A stretch of 39,548 bases of DNA from Marinilabiliaceae bacterium UBA5213 (lineage in GTDB: Bacteria; Bacteroidota; Bacteroidia; Bacteroidales; Marinilabiliaceae), in NCBI GenBank assembly GCA_002412555.1, contig DHVH01000186.1, positions 1 through 39,548 of the forward strand. The letters are read 5' to 3'. The position numbers were made by a program, and so were the translations under genes. Shown here in pieces: positions 24,591-32,650 of this stretch; position 1 is the first letter of the stretch; each line of letters starts with the position of its first letter. The notes beneath the pieces are model-generated. The model was given only the letters and a program-made list of their open reading frames with translations, searched no databases and was not told where the DNA came from.

Positions 24591-24989
24591 ATGAAAGCAC
24601 TTCAGGAGTTTAAGGCTTTTGCCATTAAAGGCAACGTAGTTGACATGGCCGTAGGTATTATAATTGGTCTGGCATTTGGGAAAATTATAACCTCCATTGT
24701 CAACGATATTATCATGCCTCCCATTGGTATGTTGTTAGGTGGCATAAATTTTAGCGATTTGAGTTATGTTTTAAAGGATGCTGTCGGTGAAAATCCTGCC
24801 GTTAGTATTAATTATGGTAATTTTTTACAGGTTACCTTGGATTTTTTTATTGTTGCCTTTGTTATTTTTATGGTGGTAAAAGCCTTGAACAAACTTAAGC
24901 GAAAAGAACAGGTCGCACCCACTGTGCCTCCTATACCTACTAAGGAGGAAATTTTGTTGACTGAAATTCGTGACTTGTTAAAGAAATAA
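24591..24989 (+). CDS. mscL: Large-conductance mechanosensitive channel
   Basis: A homopentameric inner-membrane pore that opens under osmotic down-shock. The start at 24591 (MKALQEFKAFAIKGNVVDMAVG) matches the family N-terminus and gives 132 residues. ATG 24585 would add Met-Ile. TM1 (about 16-42, VVDMAVGIIIGLAFGKIITSIVNDIIMPPIG) holds the gate, a short periplasmic loop follows, TM2 spans about 72-97 (LDFFIVAFVIFMVVKALNKLK), and a charged C-terminal helix ends the protein (EEILLTEIRDLLKK). The next gene starts 30 nt later, so co-transcription is possible. Confidence 0.96.
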   Translation: MKALQEFKAFAIKGNVVDMAVGIIIGLAFGKIITSIVNDIIMPPIGMLLGGINFSDLSYVLKDAVGENPAVSINYGNFLQVTLDFFIVAFVIFMVVKALNKLKRKEQVAPTVPPIPTKEEILLTEIRDLLKK

Positions 24990-25019
24990 TCCGTTTTTAT
25001 ACATTTAATCTTAACCAAA

Positions 25020-25877
25020 ATGAGAAATCTTCAATCAGGCGTACTGTTTTTGTTGGTATTGGTAACATTAATGCCAGCAGGAGCACAGGAAAAATCCCTT
25101 TTGTGGAAGGTGACCGGGAATAATTTATCGGAGCCTTCTTATGTGTATGGCACCATGCATATTTTGTGTGCAGAAGATTTCGAATTTCCGGAGAAGCTTC
25201 AATCGGCCATAGACGAAACCGAGGTTCTTGTTCTGGAATTGGATCCTACCGACCCAAAACTGTTAGCGGAAATGCAGCAGTTAATGGTCAACCCGGGTAT
25301 GCAAAATATTTACGCGGATTTGGCGGAAGAGGATTATGCGCTGATCAATGGTGTGCTACAGAATGCCTACGGTGCCGGACTGGAGCAAATGGGCGTTTTA
25401 AAACCCATGGTTATTTCTACAATGATAATGATGGCCGTGCTTTTTCCTTGTGAGAACAAGGTAACCATCGACGGAGAATTGGCCCAGAAGGCTAAGGAGG
25501 CCGAAAAGGAAATCGTAAGTCTGGAAACCGCTGCTTTTCAAATGTCCCTTTTTGACGAAGTGCCAAAAGATGTTCAAATCAAAGATTTACTCACAACCCT
25601 TGGTGATGATGGTAAAGCAGAGTTTGAAGCTTTAAAAAGGGCTTATCTGGCAGAAGATATGGTTGCCATGCACGCTTTAATGAACGATAATGACATGATG
25701 AAAGAATACGGACATATCTTGCTGGGAAAAAGAAATCAGGTATGGATGGAAGTCTTGCCCGACCTGTTTCAAAAACAGGCCAGTCTGGTTGCCGTGGGTG
25801 CCGGTCACCTACCCGGGGAAGACGGTTTGCTCGAACTCCTGAGAGATGCTGGGTATACGGTGGAGCCGGTTTTATAA
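25020..25877 (+). CDS. TraB/GumN family exported protein
   Basis: A 285-residue protein with a signal peptide ending near AGA/Q23, so periplasmic or secreted. Family motifs are the N-terminal SYVYGTMHILC (His47) and the C-terminal VAVGAGHLPGEDGLLELLRDAGY (about 258-280), the two GxxH-type motifs of TraB/PrgY/GumN proteins. Related proteins include Tiki metalloproteases and the pheromone-limiting TraB, so a peptidase role is possible but unproven here. It follows mscL by 30 nt. A weak 7-bp hairpin follows the gene at 25915-25934. Confidence 0.88.
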   Translation: MRNLQSGVLFLLVLVTLMPAGAQEKSLLWKVTGNNLSEPSYVYGTMHILCAEDFEFPEKLQSAIDETEVLVLELDPTDPKLLAEMQQLMVNPGMQNIYADLAEEDYALINGVLQNAYGAGLEQMGVLKPMVISTMIMMAVLFPCENKVTIDGELAQKAKEAEKEIVSLETAAFQMSLFDEVPKDVQIKDLLTTLGDDGKAEFEALKRAYLAEDMVAMHALMNDNDMMKEYGHILLGKRNQVWMEVLPDLFQKQASLVAVGAGHLPGEDGLLELLRDAGYTVEPVL

Positions 25878-25914
25878 AACGCTCCCCCTTTCTTGTCTTT
25901 TGACAGGGTAAGGC

Positions 25915-25934
25915 AGGCAAAGAGCAGTTTGCCT
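25915..25934 (+). terminator. Weak hairpin after the TraB/GumN gene
   Basis: AGGCAAA (25915-25921) and TTTGCCT (25928-25934) form a perfect 7-bp stem with a GAGCAG loop. The T-run (TTTTTG) comes only 11 nt later, so termination would be inefficient. It lies 30 nt before the next start codon. Confidence 0.3.
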
Positions 25935-25963
25935 TAGATTATGCTTTTTGAATGGATAACGTT

Positions 25964-26569
25964 ATGTGTTACAGTACTCAAATAGGAAAGAGTAAGGCGC
26001 AGCTCTCCGCTCGCTTTAAAGCCAGTTTTGTCAACCCAGAGTGGTATGCGCCGGGGAGTTTTTTGGCTTTTACCTACCCCATAACTCCAGTCATTACGCA
26101 TGCCCAACCGGAGGTAATTCAAGGGTTTTCATGGGGACTGGTTCCGCCTTGGGCAAAAGATTTGTCTATTCGGAAAAACACGCTGAATGCCCGCATGGAA
26201 ACGCTGGATCAGAAACCCTCATTCAAATTCGTGGTGGCGCAGCGATGCCTGGTACTGGCAGACGGTTTTTTTGAATGGAAATGGCTTGACGCCAAAGGCA
26301 AAGCTAAGCAAAAGTACCTGCTCACGGTACCTGACGGAGAAGCCTTTGCCTTTGCAGGGCTGTGGAACGCCTGGACGGACAAGTCCACTGGAGAAATTCT
26401 ACACACCTACACCATTATTACCACAGTCGCCAACGAACTGATGAGCGAGGTTCATAACACAAAAAAGCGGATGCCCGTTATTTTGAGCCCCCATGCCGAA
26501 AAAGATTGGCTCAATGGGGGCGATTTGGTGATGACGAATGACCTGCTGCAGGCCACAGCTATTTCATAG
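25964..26569 (+). CDS. SRAP-family abasic-site DNA-protein crosslinker (YedK/HMCES-like)
   Basis: This protein protects abasic sites in single-stranded DNA by forming a covalent link through its N-terminal cysteine. The start must be 25964 because Cys2 becomes the reactive N-terminus after Met removal. An in-frame ATG at 25952 would bury it. The other active-site residues are in place: Asn75 (NTLNAR), Glu104 (DGFFEWK) and His164 (EVHNTKKRMPVIL), close to the 2/75/105/160 pattern of YedK. WGLVPPWAKD near 57-66 is also a family block. Length is 201 residues, typical. No SOS gene is adjacent. Confidence 0.94.
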   Translation: MCYSTQIGKSKAQLSARFKASFVNPEWYAPGSFLAFTYPITPVITHAQPEVIQGFSWGLVPPWAKDLSIRKNTLNARMETLDQKPSFKFVVAQRCLVLADGFFEWKWLDAKGKAKQKYLLTVPDGEAFAFAGLWNAWTDKSTGEILHTYTIITTVANELMSEVHNTKKRMPVILSPHAEKDWLNGGDLVMTNDLLQATAIS

Positions 26570-26581
26570 GGGACAAAAAGC

Positions 26582-26625
26582 AACAAGGGGCTGCCCATGC
26601 ATGCGGACAGCCCCTGTTAAAAAAT
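26582..26625 (-). terminator. Bidirectional terminator between SRAP and lipoprotein genes
   Basis: AGGGGCTG (26586-26593) pairs with CAGCCCCT (26608-26615) around a 14-nt loop, extended by AACA/TGTT with one bulge. Read on the minus strand it is preceded by a T-run and followed by TTGTTGCTTTTTG, so it serves the lipoprotein gene. It is also 16 nt past the SRAP stop. The GGGGCTGTCC arm is shared with the terminator at 36991-37022. Confidence 0.7.
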
Positions 26626-26638
26626 CAAGAGAGGTGAA

Positions 26639-27457
26639 TTATTCCTGTACTTTAACCTTTATGGTCATGGTATTGTTGGCAATCGTTTCAATCATGAATA
26701 AACCTTTTTTGCCTTGAGCAGTGGTGAAAGCCACTACATCATCAACTGCAAGCTCAGTTACAATTGAAAGAACTACGTTGGTTTGTTCAGTAATTTCTGC
26801 ATCATTGCTAATGGCGTTGAAGTCCTCTTTTGATAGAAGCGTGATTTTTAACTTTGTTGCGTTTCTTGTTGTCCATGAAGATACGTTAGTGAGTATGGTG
26901 GTAAAAATAGGGTCGTTGGGTGCAGCTATGGCATGTTTGGTTCCATCCAGTACATATACAAAGTCGATGGTGGCTGCATTAGCTCCGGATTCTGCATATT
27001 TATAAACTCTATTTGTACTTGATGCGTAGAAACTGCCTTCTGCAGTCGTGCTTTGGTTTCCTAAAAGTACTGCGGTGTAAGTTTCAATGTTGCTTTGAAC
27101 ATTAATGGTGAAGGTTCTCATTTCAACCAATCCCTTACGGTCGGTTACGCGAATGCTGGCAATTACCTGACCCACAGTGTTGGTTGGGATGGTAAAAGTT
27201 CCAGCGTAAGAGTTTGAGGAGCTAAAATCCTCAACGCTGGCAACGGGAACATTGTTGATAATGTGCTCTACCAAATCCAGTTTATTGTCGCTTACAACGT
27301 TGTATGAAATGTTGATCTGTTCACCTACTAAAGGTTCCAAATTTACTTCGCCGTCAACCACAATACTGATAATTGCATCCTCATCTGCTTCACAAGCCGT
27401 AAAGCTTACACCCATAATCATAGCCATTAAAAGGCCGAACAGTCTCATTTTTTTCAT
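26639..27457 (-). CDS. Lipoprotein of unknown function with Ig-like N-domain
   Basis: A 272-residue lipoprotein with Cys22 (GVSFTAC). After an acidic spacer (EADEDAI), residues 35-125 look like an Ig/cadherin-type beta-sandwich: a LVGEQINISYNVVSDNKL strand, a SYAGTFTIPTNTVGQVIASIRVTDRKGL strand pair, and the end FTINVQS. Residues 128-272 form a second beta-rich domain (TYTAVLLGNQSTTAEGSFYASSTN ... GKKGLFMIETIANNTMTIKVKV). I do not recognise the second domain as a named family. No enzyme motif is visible. It is likely exported to the outer membrane or surface. The downstream terminator is clear and the upstream promoter is not. Confidence 0.8.
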   Translation of the reverse strand: MKKMRLFGLLMAMIMGVSFTACEADEDAIISIVVDGEVNLEPLVGEQINISYNVVSDNKLDLVEHIINNVPVASVEDFSSSNSYAGTFTIPTNTVGQVIASIRVTDRKGLVEMRTFTINVQSNIETYTAVLLGNQSTTAEGSFYASSTNRVYKYAESGANAATIDFVYVLDGTKHAIAAPNDPIFTTILTNVSSWTTRNATKLKITLLSKEDFNAISNDAEITEQTNVVLSIVTELAVDDVVAFTTAQGKKGLFMIETIANNTMTIKVKVQE

Positions 27458-27558
27458 GTTTTAAAATTTAGTAAATTGTTTGTTTTAAATTGATGTTTAT
27501 TTATTCGTTGTACCGGATTCAATCAAATTTTGTTCCATATTTCTTAAAAGTTGACAGA

Positions 27559-28197
27559 TTATTTTCTGTATCCCACTGTTTGTCCGTAAAGCGCTTTTTG
27601 CATCGGATTTAGATTCAGGACTTTGTGGAGCTCATCGGCGTCCACCCAGGCCCTGATGACGCAGCCTAAATTTTTACTGGCTGCTGTCAGGTAGACATTT
27701 TGGGCCATAAAGCCTGAGTTGGCATGAGACGGAATCAAAGATTCCGTGGTAATGGCTTCCGGGGTCTCTACACCGGCTTTTGCCAAATTGCTGACATACA
27801 CAAAATTGAGCGGGGCAGTGGCTACAAAATCCTGCAAGCCGGCATGCTGCCTGAAGTCTCCCTTTTTAATCAACTCTAAGATATGGTCTTCAGCATTGTA
27901 AAGATAAATGCCTTTGTCGAGGAAGACATACAGATCCATTTCCTGTTTGTTTTGAGAGGATGGGGCTGTCCTTTTGTCATCCCTGTTAAAGCCCCAGGCT
28001 GCCCAGCATAAATCAGAAATGTCCTGCAGTGACAGCGGTTGATTGGAAAATTCCCGGGTGGACTGCCGTTTATTGAGGGCTTCCATTAATGGGATTCCTC
28101 CGGAGTTGTCAGGGGTGGGTAATTCAATGTTCTGACTGCAGGCACTCTGGGCTAAAAGAAAAAGGGTTAAGAGCAGGGTTGTTGTTAGTTTGTTCAT
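27559..28197 (-). CDS. Nitroreductase-family (FMN) lipoprotein
   Basis: I place the start at 28197 because MNKLTTTLLLTLFLLAQSAC is a lipoprotein signal with Cys20. An upstream ATG at 28245 adds residues before the signal. The 212-residue protein has a nitroreductase fold: PLMEALNKRQSTREFSNQPLS (about 36-56), whose Arg-x-Ser-x-Arg contacts FMN phosphate, then ISDLCWAAWGFNRDD, a central NSGFMAQNVYLTAASKNLGCVIRAWVD segment and the C-terminal NPMQKALYGQTVGY. Related SagB-type proteins are cytoplasmic or peptide-modifying. Here the protein is apparently exported, which is unusual for an FMN enzyme. An exact -7 box lies at 28250-28243. Confidence 0.87.
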   Translation of the reverse strand: MNKLTTTLLLTLFLLAQSACSQNIELPTPDNSGGIPLMEALNKRQSTREFSNQPLSLQDISDLCWAAWGFNRDDKRTAPSSQNKQEMDLYVFLDKGIYLYNAEDHILELIKKGDFRQHAGLQDFVATAPLNFVYVSNLAKAGVETPEAITTESLIPSHANSGFMAQNVYLTAASKNLGCVIRAWVDADELHKVLNLNPMQKALYGQTVGYRK

Positions 28198-28242
28198 AAT
28201 TAAAATTTTAGGTGGTTTTTTAAATGGAGTTGCAGATGCCTG

Positions 28243-28250
28243 CAAATGTA
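28243..28250 (-). promoter_or_regulatory. Predicted -7 box (TACATTTG) of the nitroreductase-like gene
   Basis: The plus strand CAAATGTA gives TACATTTG, an exact TAnnTTTG match. The predicted start near 28236 gives a leader of about 40 nt to the ATG at 28197. This also supports 28197 rather than 28245 as start, since 28245 lies inside the box. Confidence 0.55.
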
Positions 28251-28340
28251 AAAAAAGTAGGGTGGATTAATCATGAAAAATCAAGCATTCGTCATGGATT
28301 ATTTGTTTTTGGTCATATAAAATGTTGGAAGCTTAATAGT

Positions 28341-28361
28341 TAGCCGGCTATTATATATTTT
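28341..28361 (+). promoter_or_regulatory. Palindrome plus -7-like box upstream of the 28390 gene
   Basis: TAGCCGGCTA (28341-28350) is a perfect 10-bp palindrome immediately followed by TATATTTT (28354-28361), a one-mismatch TAnnTTTG box. The gene starts 28 nt later. The palindrome would sit in the promoter and could be an operator. Confidence 0.35.
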
Positions 28362-28389
28362 AGCCAACCAAACTCAAATACCTTTAGCC

Positions 28390-28977
28390 ATGTTAAAATT
28401 CACTCAATCCAGGATCATTCCCGGACAAACCCTACGGAGCCTTGTTTTTCTTCTTATTTCTACATTTTTGTTGACACCCCTTTTGGCAGAAGTCAATAAA
28501 AACGATGACAACAGGGTGATTCGGCAATTGGAGCAAATTGAAAAAATGCAGGCCACTTACAAAAGCAAGTTGCAAGAGGCCGATTCTTTGATAGTTGTGG
28601 GTGATACGCTATTGGCGCGCACCACCGAAGCCATTTTTCAGGCCACTATAAAAATGAGGCAACAAGCCAGGACTTATTCTGACCAAAAACGCAATTTGGA
28701 GAAAACCATCCTGGAGTTACCCCGTCAGGAAGCCAATGAGTTAAGGACAACCATTCGTGCCATGGATATGGATTACCGAAACGCCTTAAAAGAGTATGAC
28801 GACTTTATGCGTCAGGTCATTCGAGAATCGGAAAATGGTTTATCTAGCTATGACAAGGGACAAGAATTTCGGAAGGAAGCGGAAAAAGGATTAAAGGAAA
28901 TCGAGCGCCGGATGGCCGAGATCAAGAACTCTATGGATAGCAATAGTGGGGAAGATGTTAATGTAACGATGAATTAA
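28390..28977 (+). CDS. Exported coiled-coil protein of unknown function
   Basis: A 195-residue protein with a signal sequence (hydrophobic LRSLVFLLISTFLLTPLLAE, residues 16-35) and no Cys at the cleavage site, so probably periplasmic and soluble. The rest is highly charged and helical, with heptad-like stretches at about 42-65 (RVIRQLEQIEKMQATYKSKLQEAD), 85-140 and 150-185 (EFRKEAEKGLKEIERRMAEIKNSM). I do not recognise a family. A function as a periplasmic scaffold or chaperone-like factor would be a guess. A separate hairpin terminator lies about 60 nt downstream. Confidence 0.75.
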   Translation: MLKFTQSRIIPGQTLRSLVFLLISTFLLTPLLAEVNKNDDNRVIRQLEQIEKMQATYKSKLQEADSLIVVGDTLLARTTEAIFQATIKMRQQARTYSDQKRNLEKTILELPRQEANELRTTIRAMDMDYRNALKEYDDFMRQVIRESENGLSSYDKGQEFRKEAEKGLKEIERRMAEIKNSMDSNSGEDVNVTMN

Positions 28978-29038
28978 GGAGGCTATATTGTAAGTCCATC
29001 AGGAGGGGGACTTATTGCTTATATTTGTAGGATGTTTT

Positions 29039-29077
29039 AACGGTTGTTACAGCTCTGGCTTTAACAACCGTTTTTTT
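29039..29077 (+). terminator. Intrinsic terminator after the 28390 gene
   Basis: AACGGTTGTTA (29039-29049) pairs perfectly with TAACAACCGTT (29062-29072) around a 12-nt loop, running into seven Ts (29071-29077). It lies 62 nt past the stop codon. An exact TATATTTG box 12 nt upstream of the stem raises the alternative of a very short separate transcript. Confidence 0.85.
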
Positions 29078-29102
29078 ATGCTATCATTGAAGTAGTTTAT
29101 TT

Positions 29103-29258
29103 GCTTTTAGCGTGAACTAAAAGCCGTTTTAATGGTTGTTAAAATTGTCATTTCAGGGGGTAATACCTCCGGTTGAAGTTTATTTTAAAACTTTTTTTTC
29201 AAAACTTTAATAGTTTAGCGCTCATTACCATTTAAACTAGGTGTGAGCGCTGTTTTTT
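29103..29258 (+). ncRNA. Candidate small structured RNA ending in a strong terminator
   Basis: Between two terminators lies a stretch with a perfect 8-bp hairpin (29103-29124), a TTTTAA/TTAAAA stem (29127-29144), a near-palindromic GGGGGTAATACCTCC and a final long hairpin: AGCGCTCA (29217-29224) with TGAGCGCT (29244-29251) followed by GTTTTTTG. No protein gene lies between the preceding terminator and this one, so the last terminator must end something. The promoter is only a one-mismatch box (TTTATTTG near 29096). Family not recognised. Confidence 0.35.
29217..29258 (+). terminator. Strong intrinsic terminator upstream of the ATPase operon
   Basis: An 8-bp perfect stem (29217-29224 with 29244-29251), with possible internal ACC/GGT pairing in the 19-nt loop, is followed by GTTTTTTG. 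It insulates the ATPase operon from upstream transcription. Confidence 0.75.
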
Positions 29259-29390
29259 GCAAAAAATCGATTAAATTGTGTTAGTGTATGTTAGAATCTT
29301 TTTTGTAGGTTCGGTTGAATAAATTATTTTAGCGAGTCCAAACAAAAATGGAACTGAAATTATAGATAAAAGCAATAGATACAAAATAAA

Positions 29391-30011
29391 ATGGTTATGC
29401 AAACAAAACTTCAGGAGTTAACTGAAAAGATTTACAATGAGGGCGTTGAGAAAGCACGCCAGGAGGCTGATGCTATTCTGAATGAAGCCAGGGAGAAAGC
29501 AGCTGCCATTGAAATGGAGGCACAGAAGATGGCAGACGCCATTGTAAAGGGTGCGGAAGATAAAGCCGAAACCTTAAAGCAGCATGTGGACTCTGAGCTA
29601 AAAATGTCTATTGGTCAGGCCATCTCAGCACTCAAACAGGAATTGGCCAATCAGGTAACCATGAAGGCTGTTCAGCCCGGGGTTAAAGAGGTTTTCTCAA
29701 ATGTGGATTTTTTAAAAGCGGTTGTTCAGAAAGTGGTGGGTGCCTGGGCCGAGAAGGACACCATGGATATGAAGGTGGTTTTGGCTGAGAAAGACCGCAA
29801 TGAGTTGGAGACTTTCTTTAAAAATCAGTTGGCCGATGAGTTGAACAAAGGCCTGGAGCTTACCTTCTCTGAAGGTGTAAAGTCGGGCTTTAAAGTCGGC
29901 CCTTCGAAAGGTGGATATCTAATCAGTTTCACCGATCAGGATTTTATCTCTTTCTTTAAGACTTACTTACGTCCCCGGACCAGTGAACTACTTTTTGAAC
30001 AGGAAAAATAA
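29391..30011 (+). CDS. atpE: V/A-type ATPase subunit E (peripheral stalk)
   Basis: A 206-residue cytoplasmic peripheral-stalk subunit. The N-terminal two thirds form a long charged helix (MQTKLQELTEKIYNEGVEKARQEADAILNEAREKAAAIE), with the E-subunit globular C-domain from about 100 (KEVFSNVDFLKAVVQKVVGAW ... VGPSKGGYLISFTDQDFISFFKTYLRPR). ATG 29397 is an alternative start. It is the first gene of the operon. Its TAA stop shares one base with the next ATG (TAATG), suggesting translational coupling. No subunit G partner is visible, as in related bacterial operons of this type. Confidence 0.88.
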   Translation: MVMQTKLQELTEKIYNEGVEKARQEADAILNEAREKAAAIEMEAQKMADAIVKGAEDKAETLKQHVDSELKMSIGQAISALKQELANQVTMKAVQPGVKEVFSNVDFLKAVVQKVVGAWAEKDTMDMKVVLAEKDRNELETFFKNQLADELNKGLELTFSEGVKSGFKVGPSKGGYLISFTDQDFISFFKTYLRPRTSELLFEQEK

Positions 30012-30871
30012 TGGGAAATAACTACTATGCATTGGTTGCAGGGTTACCCGATATCCTTCTGGAAGATAAAAAAATAGTACATTCTTCGGCCGAATTAAGG
30101 GAATACCTGAAGGAGGAGGTTCAGCCGGCAGATTATAAGCTGGTTGAGCTTTTATATATGCCATTTGACCACCAAAACCTGCTTAATCTGCTTTTTAAGA
30201 AAGCAGGAGAGTGGGATCAGCGGGGGAATTTCTCCAGAGATGAAATGGAACAGTATCAGGATCGTAAAAATTACGAAGTGTCAGACACGGAAAATCTGCC
30301 TGCTTATTTTGCTGATTTCCTGGAGGATTTTCATGGGGAGGAGTCCATTGACGACTACTACACAGCTGAGCAATTGTTGACGGCTGCTTATTACCGGTAT
30401 CTGGCTGAAAGTCCCAACCCATTCATTCAGGAAGTGGCCCGCTACCAAAGTGTTGTTGGCAATGTAATGTTGGCATTGAATGGTCGTAAGTACGAGGAAC
30501 CCTTCGAAAGCAATCTGGTGGGGGATGATGAAATTACCGCGGCACTCAAGAAAAGCCGCACCAGAGATTTTGGCTTATCCAATGAAGTCAGCGACATCGA
30601 ACAGTTGATACAGATTTTTGAGACACCTAATCTTTTGGACCGGGAGCTTAAATTGGATCATCATAAATGGCACTTTCTGGATGAAATTACCTTCTTTAAT
30701 TATTTCACCATTGAAAAAGTGCTGGCATTTGTCCTTAAGCTTTTCATCGTTGAACGATGGATGGAGCTGGATCATGAGAAAGGAAAAGAAATGTTTAATC
30801 AATTGCTGAACGATCTGGAAGCAGGTTTTCAGTTTCCTGAAGAATTTACATTAGCATATGGAAAAAAATAA
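30011..30871 (+). CDS. DUF2764 protein, subunit C-like component of the V/A-ATPase
   Basis: A 286-residue soluble, acidic, mostly helical protein starting MGNNYYALVAGLPDILLEDKK, the DUF2764 signature. It always sits between the E and A genes in Bacteroidota and Chlamydia-type V-ATPase operons and is thought to act in place of the canonical central-stalk C (d) subunit. Direct biochemical proof is limited. Local context is strong: 1-nt overlap with subunit E and a 14-nt overlap with subunit A (30858-30871). No TM segment or catalytic motif is visible. Confidence 0.85.
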   Translation: MGNNYYALVAGLPDILLEDKKIVHSSAELREYLKEEVQPADYKLVELLYMPFDHQNLLNLLFKKAGEWDQRGNFSRDEMEQYQDRKNYEVSDTENLPAYFADFLEDFHGEESIDDYYTAEQLLTAAYYRYLAESPNPFIQEVARYQSVVGNVMLALNGRKYEEPFESNLVGDDEITAALKKSRTRDFGLSNEVSDIEQLIQIFETPNLLDRELKLDHHKWHFLDEITFFNYFTIEKVLAFVLKLFIVERWMELDHEKGKEMFNQLLNDLEAGFQFPEEFTLAYGKK

Positions 30872-32624
30872 TAAAACAACAGGAAAGGTAGTCGGTATAG
30901 TGGCCAACCTGGTTACTGTTGCGGTGGACGGACCGGTAGCTCAAAACGAGATTTGCTTTATTGCTCATAACGAGGAGCGCTTGATGGCTGAGGTCATTAA
31001 AGTGGTTGGTGTGAATGCCTATGTTCAGGTGTTTGAAAGCACACGCGGTTTACGCATTGGTTCTACGGTGGCGTTTGAAACGCACATGTTGGAAGTAACG
31101 CTCGGCCCTGGTATTCTATCGCGCAACTATGATGGTCTGCAAAATGATCTGGACAAGATGGAAGGTGTTTTCCTCACAAGGGGTGAATATACCGATCCTC
31201 TAAATCGAGAGATGAAGTGGGGCTTTAAACCTTTGGCCAAGGCCGGAGATGTGGTTACTGCTGCCAGCTGGTTGGGCGAGGTGATGGAGAACAGCATTCC
31301 CCACAAGATCATGGTGCCCTTTAAAATGGAAAAGCGCTACACGGTCAAGTCGGTTAAGGCTGCGGGTGATTATACAGTTGATGAGGTCATCGCAGTGGTG
31401 GTGGACGACGAAGGGGTGGAGATTCCCCTCACCATGGTGCAGAAATGGCCGGTCAAAATGGCTGTGCGTTCCTATAAGAGCAAGCCACGCCCCTTTAAAC
31501 TGCTGGAAACAGGCGTGCGTTGTATTGATACACTCAACCCTATTACAGAAGGTGGAACAGGTTTTATTCCCGGTCCCTTCGGAACGGGAAAAACCGTTTT
31601 GCAGCATGCCATCAGCAAGCAGGCAGAGGCAGATGTGGTTATTATCGCTGCCTGCGGTGAACGGGCCAACGAGGTAGTAGAGATCTTTACGGAATTCCCT
31701 GAGCTGGACGATCCAAGGACGGGCCGGAAATTGATTGAACGAACCACCATTATTGCCAATACTTCTAACATGCCGGTAGCTGCCCGTGAGGCATCTGTTT
31801 ATACCGCCATGTCACTGGGTGAGTATTACCGTGCGATGGGACTCAAAGTGTTGCTGATGGCCGATTCCACTTCACGCTGGGCCCAGGCCCTGCGTGAGAT
31901 GTCCAACCGACTGGAAGAGCTTCCCGGACCGGATGCCTTCCCAATGGATTTATCGGCCGTTATCTCTAACTTCTATTCCCGTGCCGGATTTGTGTATTTA
32001 TCCAATGACGCAACCGGCTCCATTACCTTTATTGGTACTGTATCGCCTGCCGGTGGTAACTTAAAGGAGCCGGTAACCGAGAGTACCCGTAAGGCGGCCC
32101 GTTGTTTTTATGGTTTGTCGCAGGACCGCGCCGATAGCAAACGCTATCCGGCCATTGATCCCATCGACAGTTATTCCAAGTACCTGGAATATCCCGAAGT
32201 GCAGGAAAGTCTTAAGAAAACGGCCGGTGAGGGATGGCTCGATGCGGTGATAAAGGCCAAAGATATTTTACTGCGTGGTAAGGAAGCCATGGAGCAGATC
32301 AATATTTTGGGTGACGACAGTGTGCCCATTGGCTTTCATGACCGATTCTGGAAATCTGAATTGATTGACTTTGTTATCTTGCAACAGGATGCTTTTGACG
32401 ACATAGATTCTTCTACGCCTATGGTGCGACAAAAGCATATGCTTTCGAGTGTGTTAAAAGTGGCCGACACGGAATTCAAATACAAAGGTTTCGAGGAGGT
32501 TTCTGTGTTCTTCAAAGAAGTGATTAATATTTACAAACAAATGAACTATTCGGAGTTTGAATCTGAGTCGTTTAAAAAGTATGAGTCAAATCTTGATTCT
32601 CTGTTAAAAGAGCGCATGAACTAA
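30858..32624 (+). CDS. atpA: V/A-type ATPase catalytic subunit A
   Basis: A 588-residue catalytic subunit of the V1/A1 hexamer. The Walker A loop is GPFGTGKT (Gly239-Thr246, catalytic Lys245). The insertion typical of A subunits lies before it (about 115-185). The Walker B region is VLLMADSTSRWAQALREMSNRLEELPG near 325-350, and FYSRAGFVYLSN and TGSITFIGTVSPAGGN follow. The C-terminal helical domain ends at LLKERMN. The start overlaps the DUF2764 gene by 14 nt, so coupled translation is likely. The subunit B gene follows after 26 nt. Confidence 0.97.
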   Translation: MEKNNKTTGKVVGIVANLVTVAVDGPVAQNEICFIAHNEERLMAEVIKVVGVNAYVQVFESTRGLRIGSTVAFETHMLEVTLGPGILSRNYDGLQNDLDKMEGVFLTRGEYTDPLNREMKWGFKPLAKAGDVVTAASWLGEVMENSIPHKIMVPFKMEKRYTVKSVKAAGDYTVDEVIAVVVDDEGVEIPLTMVQKWPVKMAVRSYKSKPRPFKLLETGVRCIDTLNPITEGGTGFIPGPFGTGKTVLQHAISKQAEADVVIIAACGERANEVVEIFTEFPELDDPRTGRKLIERTTIIANTSNMPVAAREASVYTAMSLGEYYRAMGLKVLLMADSTSRWAQALREMSNRLEELPGPDAFPMDLSAVISNFYSRAGFVYLSNDATGSITFIGTVSPAGGNLKEPVTESTRKAARCFYGLSQDRADSKRYPAIDPIDSYSKYLEYPEVQESLKKTAGEGWLDAVIKAKDILLRGKEAMEQINILGDDSVPIGFHDRFWKSELIDFVILQQDAFDDIDSSTPMVRQKHMLSSVLKVADTEFKYKGFEEVSVFFKEVINIYKQMNYSEFESESFKKYESNLDSLLKERMN

Positions 32625-32650
32625 TTGTTTAACTGAGTAAAATTTGAATA

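Larger units (their letters stand above)
28978..29390. other. Hairpin-rich intergenic region upstream of the V/A-ATPase operon
   Basis: This 413-bp gene-free stretch holds a 7-bp hairpin (28991-29014), a TATATTTG box (29020-29027), a terminator (29039-29077), a perfect GCTTTTAG/CTAAAAGC hairpin (29103-29124), a weak hairpin with eight Ts (29176-29199), a strong terminator (29217-29258) and a TATTTTAG-like box near 29324-29331 that may start the ATPase operon. No ORF of coding character was found. Confidence 0.6.

Noticed and set aside
31200..31607. 135-residue antisense ORF in subunit A
   Set aside because: It lies opposite the conserved nucleotide-binding region of subunit A and its sequence looks like a frame shadow (His/Cys-rich, no domain).
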